Made by a program: the position numbers and the translations under genes
Shown here: positions 59,076 through 64,000 of the stretch, in pieces
Layout of the letters: every line of letters begins with the position of its first letter
Position numbering within the stretch: the first letter of the stretch is position 1
DNA from: JBOGOC01 sp050747525
GTDB lineage: Bacteria > Acidobacteriota > Polarisedimenticolia > JACPZX01 > DASXTC01
DNA length: 64,000 bases
Direction: 5' to 3'
Assembly: GCA_050747525.1 (NCBI GenBank)
Contig: JBOGOC010000045.1
Location: 62,001 to 126,000, forward strand
Notes under the pieces: model-generated
Database searches by the model: none
Told to the model about the DNA's origin: nothing
The model's input: only the letters and a program-made list of their open reading frames with translations

Positions 59076-59851
59076 GGCGGGTCGAACCCCAGAAGCACGC
59101 GGGCCTCGCGGCGGAACTCCTCGTCGGTGGCGGTGATGTCGCGAAGCGCTTCGAGCAGGAGACGCCGCAGCTCGCGGCGCGCCCACGCCAGGTGGGTGGT
59201 GACCTGGGTGGCGCTCAGGCCGTGCCGCGTTCCCAGCGCCTCGTACGTCGGCCGGTCCCCCGCGGGGTCCCCCAGATCGTAGCGCTCGAAGATGTCGAAG
59301 TGAGCCTGTCGTCCGGACGCCTCGCAGTTGGCGCGCAGCGCGTCCACGGCGAGGCCGAACAGACTGCGCGCCCATTCGGCGTCGAAATACCGATCGATCG
59401 AGTCGGGCGACGGGATGTCCGCGGCGGCCAGCTCCCCCTCGGCGGTCTCGAAGGCCAGTGGCAGAAGCGTCACCCCGCCCCCGCGCTTCAATCGGTGGGC
59501 GGCCTTCTCCTCGTTGGCCAGAAACCCCTCCAGGCACGTCCTCAGGAAGGTCCGGAACCGCGTGCGCGAGGGATCGTAGGGAGCGAAGAACTCCTTCTGC
59601 ATCGCCCGCAGGAAGAACTCCTGGGTCAGGTCCTGCGCGTCCTCGGCCCCTTTGTGCCAGCGCACGCGGATGTGCTTGTAGACGGGCTTCCAGTAGGCCG
59701 CCACGAGCGCTGCGTAGGATCGCTCTCTCTCGGCGGCATCGGCGCTGCGCGCGCCGTCCACGGCGGACCAGCGGGTGGTGGGGAACCCCCCGCCGGGGAA
59801 TTTCCCGCCGGGGAATTTCCCGCCGCGTCCGTGAGCCGGATTGTCGGGCAC
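59072..59851 (-). CDS. ECF-type sigma factor
   Basis: 259 residues from a GTG. Region 2 spans about 45-110 (YAALVAAYWKPVYKHIRVRW, then AEDAQDLTQEFFLRAMQKEFF). A longer linker follows, and region 4 is at about 190-245 (RPTYEALGTRHGLSATQVTTHLA, ARRELRRLLLEALRD). It belongs to the ECF groups that sit beside Ser/Thr kinases in Planctomycetes and Acidobacteriota, where phosphorylation is thought to control the sigma factor. The N-terminus contains a KFPGG repeat from a 15-bp DNA repeat. Its TGA overlaps the kinase start. No strong ribosome site is seen. Confidence 0.88.
   Translation of the reverse strand: MPDNPAHGRGGKFPGGKFPGGGFPTTRWSAVDGARSADAAERERSYAALVAAYWKPVYKHIRVRWHKGAEDAQDLTQEFFLRAMQKEFFAPYDPSRTRFRTFLRTCLEGFLANEEKAAHRLKRGGGVTLLPLAFETAEGELAAADIPSPDSIDRYFDAEWARSLFGLAVDALRANCEASGRQAHFDIFERYDLGDPAGDRPTYEALGTRHGLSATQVTTHLAWARRELRRLLLEALRDITATDEEFRREARVLLGFDPP
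59789..59824. repeat. Tandem 15-bp repeat inside the sigma-factor gene
   Basis: About 2.4 copies of CCCGCCGGGGAATTT lie end to end. They encode the KFPGG repeat near residues 12-22 of the ECF sigma factor. Such repeats can change copy number by slippage. Confidence 0.7.
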
Positions 59852-59903
59852 GGAGCGCAGGCTAGCGTCGCGCGGCGGGGGGCGTCAAGACGGTGAAGGA
59901 CCC

Positions 59904-60170
59904 TCAACGCGTGGGACGCCCCGTCCCCGGCTCGGGCGGATCCCCTCCCGGCTCGGCCTCCTGGTGCAGCTCGGTCTTGGCCTTGCGCAGGGCTTCGGCG
60001 CGCTGGGGCTCGAAGACGTCCTGAATCGCCTGCATGGCGTTGCCGGCCAGGTTGGTCTTCCCCTTCATCGCTTCGTAGTCTTCGTCGCTCAGGCGGCGTG
60101 GCCGTGCGAGGGCGAGCAGCCCCCCGATCATCAGCACGGCCAGTCCGGCATAGAGGAGCAGATCCACCAT
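59904..60170 (-). CDS. Small membrane-anchored protein, unknown function
   Basis: 88 residues from the ATG at 60170. A single hydrophobic helix (about 3-22, LLLYAGLAVLMIGGLLAL) is followed by a charged helical tail (RRLSDEDYEAMKGKTNLAGNAM, then FEPQRAEALRKAKTELHQEAE). A TATACT box lies 9 nt before the ATG. The open frame extends upstream to 60233, but the box and the helix favour the short form. I do not recognise the family. It is divergent from the FG-GAP gene at 60223. Confidence 0.6.
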   Translation of the reverse strand: MVDLLLYAGLAVLMIGGLLALARPRRLSDEDYEAMKGKTNLAGNAMQAIQDVFEPQRAEALRKAKTELHQEAEPGGDPPEPGTGRPTR

Positions 60171-60222
60171 GGGACGCCCAGTATAGGGCCTGAAGGGAAC
60201 CCGAGGCCGAGTCTGCCCGTAG

Positions 60223-61872
60223 ATGACTGGCATGCGGCGTATCGCACCGTTTCGCTACAGCCTCGCCCTCCTGGGGAGGTGTCTCTGCCTGGTGGCGGGC
60301 GCGGGCCCTGCTTTCGCCGGCACGCCCGCCCTGCCGGCGCGCCACGTCGTGCTGGATCTGCCCGGCCCGCCGGCCTCCATCGTCCCCGCCGACCTGAACG
60401 ACGACGGCGAGATGGACCTGGCGGTGGTGGTCCTGTACAGCGAGTACGAGGAGCTGGAGTTCGAGAAGGCCCAGGGGTTCGTCCAGTTCACCGAGATCGT
60501 CCCGGCTCTCTTCGAGCGCCGGCAGCTGAGGGGGTGGTTGCGGCAGCCCGATGGGTCCTACACCCCGGCGGGCCCCCCGATGGAGATGCCCACCTCCCTC
60601 CTGTCGATCGAGGCCGGCACGGGGGGCACCCCCCTGATCGCCCTGACCGACGACGGGGTCGCGCGCCTGCGACTCTCCGGGCCCGCGGGGAGCGCGGTCT
60701 TCGTCATGGAGCCGGTCATCACGGCGGCTCCGGCCCTGCGGGGGGCCGGCTCGTTCATCCCGGGGCTCGACCTGCTGCGTGATATGGACGGCAAGGCGGG
60801 AGAAGAGCTGCTCATGCCGGGTCTGGGCGGCTTGACCGTGCATACCGCGACGCCGGCCGGATTCAGTCCCGCCACCGCCGAGCCGCTGAGCCTGCCCAAC
60901 GATCTCAGGGGAACGGGATCGAACGGGGACGGACAGTGGCGCCGCTACCCGATGCCGCGGGTGGAAGACGTGGATGGGGATCGCGTTCCGGATCTGCTGG
61001 TCCTGGATCGTCCCGGTGGAGAGGAAGCGAGCGCGCGGCGCGTTCTTGTCCTTCGAGGGACGGGCGGAGGACGGTACGAAGCGCCACGCACGATCGATGT
61101 CCGCTGCCCCGATCCGCTGGACCAGGGCGGAGAGCTGGCTTACGCCGGCGATCTGGATGGCGACGGGCGGGCTGAGCTGGTGTTCCGGTCCGACAAGGAA
61201 GATGAAGACGACGGGCTCGACGAGGCCAGAGAGCCGAAAGGGACCTACCGCTTCCATCACCTTGGCTCCGATCTCACGCCGCAACGTTCTCCCTACGCGA
61301 AGCTGGACGTCGTCGGACACGGTTTCGGCGGCGGCTGGCCCCACTTCTCCGGCAACGAATTCAGGGATCTGGATGGCGACGGCCGGCGCGATCTTCTCAC
61401 CCTGACCCTCGACTTCTCCTTCATGCAGATCATGCGCGTGATCACCACGAAGAAGTTCGGGATGAAGATGCACTTCCAGCCCTGGGTGCAGGGGCCGGAC
61501 GGCACGTTCACGAAAGTGCCCGGGCAGGATCTGTCCGCGAAGTTCCTGGTGGACTTCGACAACTTCAGGATGTCGCGTCTGCCGCTGTTCGCCGGGGACT
61601 TCGACGGAGACCACGCGGTGGATTTCGTGGAGATGACCGGGGGGCGCGTGGTGCGCATCCGGCGGGGTCACCGGGGCTGCTCGTACAGTCCGGGGGCCGA
61701 CTGGGAGCTGAAGCTCGAGGAGGAGCCGCAGGATCCGGGCCTGCTGCGCGTGGCCGACCTGGATGGCGACGGGTTGTCCGACATGGCCCAGACTCGTGCG
61801 CTGGACGTCGAGACGGACGGCGCCACCGCGCCGGTGAAGCTGGATCTCTACCTGAGCCGGGGGGCCCGGTGA
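60223..61872 (+). CDS. Secreted FG-GAP/VCBS protein, first of a tandem pair
   Basis: 549 residues with a signal peptide (about 1-32, ending AFA); a second ATG at 60232 is an equally good start. The protein has FG-GAP-like strands spread over the chain, with calcium loops such as DLNDDGEMDLAV, DVDGDRVPDLLV, DLDGDGRAELVF and DLDGDGLSDMAQ, but no ASPIC/UnbV domain. An acidic segment (DKEDEDDGLDEARE) lies at about 325-340. It is probably a beta-propeller on the cell surface or in the periplasm. It is coupled to a second FG-GAP gene by a GTGA overlap. Confidence 0.82.
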   Translation: MTGMRRIAPFRYSLALLGRCLCLVAGAGPAFAGTPALPARHVVLDLPGPPASIVPADLNDDGEMDLAVVVLYSEYEELEFEKAQGFVQFTEIVPALFERRQLRGWLRQPDGSYTPAGPPMEMPTSLLSIEAGTGGTPLIALTDDGVARLRLSGPAGSAVFVMEPVITAAPALRGAGSFIPGLDLLRDMDGKAGEELLMPGLGGLTVHTATPAGFSPATAEPLSLPNDLRGTGSNGDGQWRRYPMPRVEDVDGDRVPDLLVLDRPGGEEASARRVLVLRGTGGGRYEAPRTIDVRCPDPLDQGGELAYAGDLDGDGRAELVFRSDKEDEDDGLDEAREPKGTYRFHHLGSDLTPQRSPYAKLDVVGHGFGGGWPHFSGNEFRDLDGDGRRDLLTLTLDFSFMQIMRVITTKKFGMKMHFQPWVQGPDGTFTKVPGQDLSAKFLVDFDNFRMSRLPLFAGDFDGDHAVDFVEMTGGRVVRIRRGHRGCSYSPGADWELKLEEEPQDPGLLRVADLDGDGLSDMAQTRALDVETDGATAPVKLDLYLSRGAR

Positions 61873-63437
61873 GTCGGGCGCCCGCCGGCCGGCTCGCCCT
61901 CGTGGCGTGCGTTCTCGCGCTCGCGGTGGCGTCCGTGGCGGGGGAACCCGCGCGCGCCTCATCGATGGTGCGCGTGGTCCCCGGCTCGGGAGACGGTGCC
62001 GAGAGGGTGGAGGCCGTGCTGCCTGGCCGCCTGGTGGACTGGACCGCCCCGCTCGCCGCAGGGGGCGGCCGGTCGGTGATGCTGCTCGCGGTCGAGAAGG
62101 CCGAGGAGACCGAAGCGGAGGAGCCCGATGAGGGGCTCAACCCTTGCGCGGCGGAGGATGCAGCCCGCACCGCCCCGAGGCCGCGGATCCTGCTGGAGCT
62201 CGATCTGGCGTCGGGAACACTCAGGACCGTGGCGGACGGAATCCCCGCGGGCTGCGGCCGCCTGCTGAGTGTCGATCGGGACGCGGGCGGCGCGCAGGAG
62301 GTTCTCATCGCATGCAACGGGGGGTTCTTCCATCCGGACGCAGCTTCGGGGAAGCTCACTCCCCTCATCGAAGACGCCGGCATCCGCGCCGGAGGCCTGC
62401 TGCAGGGGCCGGATTTCGCCGCGGCGGGGATCGTGGCCGTGCAGAACATGGGAGACGCGCGCTTCTTCCATCGTGATGAGGGTGGAAGCTGGAAACTGCT
62501 GGCGAGCGCGGCGCTTCCGCTCAGCGTCTCGCGCCACCATGGCGAGCTGCGGCTGGAGACTGCCTCGCTGAAGCAGGTGGGCCGGCCGTCTCCCTCGGGG
62601 CCACTCTTCGCCTTCGGCCCGGAGCATCACGGAGGGAGCCGCCTGCGCACGGTCCTGTTCGATCCGGGTGCGGGCGGCGAGGCGGGACGGCAGGAAGTCT
62701 GGTCCAGATTCCCGCGGCCGGAAGTCCCTCTCGCCTCGACCTATGCGTTGCTGGACGGACATCCGGCCCTGATCGTGGCGTCGCGCTCCGCCGAGAAGCT
62801 CAGCTTCTTCGAGGAGCAGAGCCTGAGGCTGTTCCTGCTCGACGAGAAGGATCGCAGCCGCACCGGGACGCCGCCGCTTCTGGCCACAGAGAGCCACGCC
62901 AACCTGTGGCAGGTGATGCATCCCCGGATCGTCGATCTCGACGGCGATGGACGCCAGGATCTGGTGACCGCCTACTGGAAGGGCCTCAAGGACACACGCC
63001 TGGTGCTGGATGCGTGGATGCGCCGTCCCGACGGGACATTCAAGGCCAGTCCCGCCACCACCGAGTTCGACATCCTCCAGGCCAACCGCGGAATCCTCTC
63101 CTACGGCCACGACATCGACGGCGACGGCCTGGGCGATCTGGCGGTGCACGCAGGCGGGCGCCTGACCATCTTCCGGGGGGCCCGCCCGCGGCCCGACGGT
63201 CGAGGTCTCGTGGAAACCCGTGCTCGATGGTCGATTTCCGCGGAGGTTGCGGGGAGGAAGAACGACTTCGACATGGACTTCTCGATGTCCGACGAGGGAG
63301 GGCTCCAGTTCAGCGCAAGCCCGCCTCCCCCGGCCATCGTGCCGCTCGACCTCGACGGCGACGGACGCCTGGAGGTCGTGATCCCCGGGGGGGAAGAGTC
63401 GGGCCATTTCACGGTGGTGCGGCTCAGGGACAGGTGA
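61869..63437 (+). CDS. Secreted FG-GAP/VCBS protein, second of a tandem pair
   Basis: 522 residues from a GTG that overlaps the stop of the previous gene. Signal peptide about 1-30. It is related in plan to its neighbour: propeller-like strands with calcium loops (DLDGDGRQDLVT, DIDGDGLGDLAV, DLDGDGRLEVVI), and a shared segment of the form RRPDGTFKASPATTEFD that matches GPDGTFTKVPGQDLSAK in the first gene. An acidic stretch (EETEAEEPDEG) lies at about 78-88. No ASPIC domain. The two probably arose by duplication and may form a complex. Confidence 0.82.
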   Translation: MSRAPAGRLALVACVLALAVASVAGEPARASSMVRVVPGSGDGAERVEAVLPGRLVDWTAPLAAGGGRSVMLLAVEKAEETEAEEPDEGLNPCAAEDAARTAPRPRILLELDLASGTLRTVADGIPAGCGRLLSVDRDAGGAQEVLIACNGGFFHPDAASGKLTPLIEDAGIRAGGLLQGPDFAAAGIVAVQNMGDARFFHRDEGGSWKLLASAALPLSVSRHHGELRLETASLKQVGRPSPSGPLFAFGPEHHGGSRLRTVLFDPGAGGEAGRQEVWSRFPRPEVPLASTYALLDGHPALIVASRSAEKLSFFEEQSLRLFLLDEKDRSRTGTPPLLATESHANLWQVMHPRIVDLDGDGRQDLVTAYWKGLKDTRLVLDAWMRRPDGTFKASPATTEFDILQANRGILSYGHDIDGDGLGDLAVHAGGRLTIFRGARPRPDGRGLVETRARWSISAEVAGRKNDFDMDFSMSDEGGLQFSASPPPPAIVPLDLDGDGRLEVVIPGGEESGHFTVVRLRDR

Positions 63438-63538
63438 CGCCGCCGTCCGTGCAACATGGCGGGCGCGTCTTCGTATCAGAGGCATTGAAGATCCCGGCGC
63501 GGGACCGGCCTTCCGCCCATCTACGGAGGCACGGTTCG

Positions 63539-63991
63539 ATGCGCGCTCCCCGGGTCCTGATCGCCCTCCTGCTGGCGGCCCTTCCGCTGCTGGCCTTCCT
63601 GCCGTCGGGCATGCGCTGGCGCGCCGCGGGGGAGCCGCTCTGGGATCAGGTACGGGCCTCCGAGCTGGTCGTGCTGGCCGACGTCATCGAGGTTTCCGAC
63701 GACTGCTCGAACATGCCCGAAGGGACCGACCGGGTCGCTCACCTGAGAGTGCTGGAGGCCTGGAAGGGGCAGGCGCCGGGCCTCCTCCAGGTGCCGTTCA
63801 ACGACTATCTGCTGTGGCCCCCTCCACCCCGCTACCGGCCTGGTGAGACGGTCGTCGCATTCCTGCGCCGTGATGGGAGATCCTGGACCACCGTCGGGAT
63901 GGGAGCCGGAGCGCTGGAGCCCACGCCGAGCGCCATCAGCGAGCTCAGGGCGCGCGTGCGGCGTCTTGTGGCGATGCAGGCGGAGGCCTGA
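63539..63991 (+). CDS. Small exported protein, unknown function
   Basis: 150 residues from the ATG at 63539, with GGAGG 10 nt upstream. A signal peptide or membrane anchor (about 1-21, VLIALLLAALPLLAFL) precedes a compact domain with ASELVVLADVIEVSDD, AHLRVLEAWKGQAPG and YRPGETVVAFLRRDG. The pattern, a strand reporting a metal-stress or protease-inhibitor-like fold with a W-K-G turn, recurs in many exported proteins of unknown role. Two Cys are absent; only C61 occurs. It begins 101 nt after the FG-GAP pair and ends 9 nt from the window edge. Confidence 0.7.
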   Translation: MRAPRVLIALLLAALPLLAFLPSGMRWRAAGEPLWDQVRASELVVLADVIEVSDDCSNMPEGTDRVAHLRVLEAWKGQAPGLLQVPFNDYLLWPPPPRYRPGETVVAFLRRDGRSWTTVGMGAGALEPTPSAISELRARVRRLVAMQAEA

Positions 63992-64000
63992 AGCTTCACG

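Noticed and set aside
1..64000. rRNA, tRNA, prophage, insertion sequence, CRISPR or defence-system genes
   Set aside because: I looked in all gaps and both strands and saw no transposase, integrase, tRNA cloverleaf, Cas, toxin-antitoxin or restriction genes.

Overview
The window is high-GC, gene-dense bacterial chromosome with no rRNA, tRNA, phage, insertion sequence or CRISPR array that I can see. The best taxonomic guess is a member of Acidobacteriota or a close uncultured relative. The reasons are three ADOP-type permeases (acidobacterial duplicated orphan permease: MacB/FtsX-like, with no ATPase), seven FG-GAP/VCBS proteins (five with an ASPIC/UnbV end), an ECF sigma factor paired with a Ser/Thr kinase, and sensor kinases fused to receivers. 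This is inference from gene content. Most proteins are secreted, membrane-bound or regulatory; almost no core metabolism is present.

Layout. 1-2.5 kb: the end of an ASPIC/UnbV protein and a secreted HExxH protein with a small secreted partner, behind a promoter with a CRP-like site. 2.5-7.5 kb: two ADOP permeases in one operon. 7.5-14.3 kb: an FG-GAP protein, an M48 protease fused to a GspG-like end, an M3 peptidase and an EamA transporter. 14.2-16.8 kb: a third ADOP permease. Both ADOP operons carry a near-identical 38-bp inverted repeat upstream of a sigma-54 -24/-12 element lying 13 nt before the ATG. 16.8-18.3 kb: a thioredoxin-like lipoprotein with an in-frame TGA exactly where the first Cys of CxxC belongs (probable selenocysteine), then a methyltransferase. 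18-26 kb: a LolA-like protein, a ferritin-like diiron protein, a MASE1 histidine kinase with a C-terminal receiver, envelope proteins, bacterioferritin and a second methyltransferase. 26-35 kb: FG-GAP and TPR proteins, then a tandem pair of 854-aa purple-acid-phosphatase-like proteins. 35.2-35.6 kb: a 398-bp intergenic region rich in inverted repeats.

35.6-41 kb: a GNAT protein, an outer-membrane protein, PaiB, PhzF and a GAF histidine kinase with receiver. 41.2-45.9 kb: a kaiC-kaiB-kaiB operon that runs by overlapping codons into a PAS histidine kinase with receiver. 46-48.3 kb: a YHS protein, then a secreted repeat protein ending in an LPQTA sorting signal with its sortase directly downstream. 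48-55 kb: FG-GAP/ASPIC proteins, including a 1426-aa fusion with thioredoxin and TPR domains. 55-57 kb: an FTR1-type iron permease and a VIT1-type transporter behind a Fur-like 7-1-7 palindrome. 57-60 kb: VOC and DUF1579 proteins, small membrane proteins, and the ECF sigma/Ser-Thr kinase pair. 60-64 kb: two paralogous secreted FG-GAP proteins and a small exported protein.

Two wider patterns recur. Three kinases of almost equal length share the order sensor, HisKA_3, HATPase, receiver, and none has a DNA-binding domain. Several promoters lie so close to the start codon that their mRNAs should have almost no 5' leader. The strongest leads are the probable selenoprotein, the sigma-54/ADOP regulatory site, and the Kai operon joined to a kinase-receiver.
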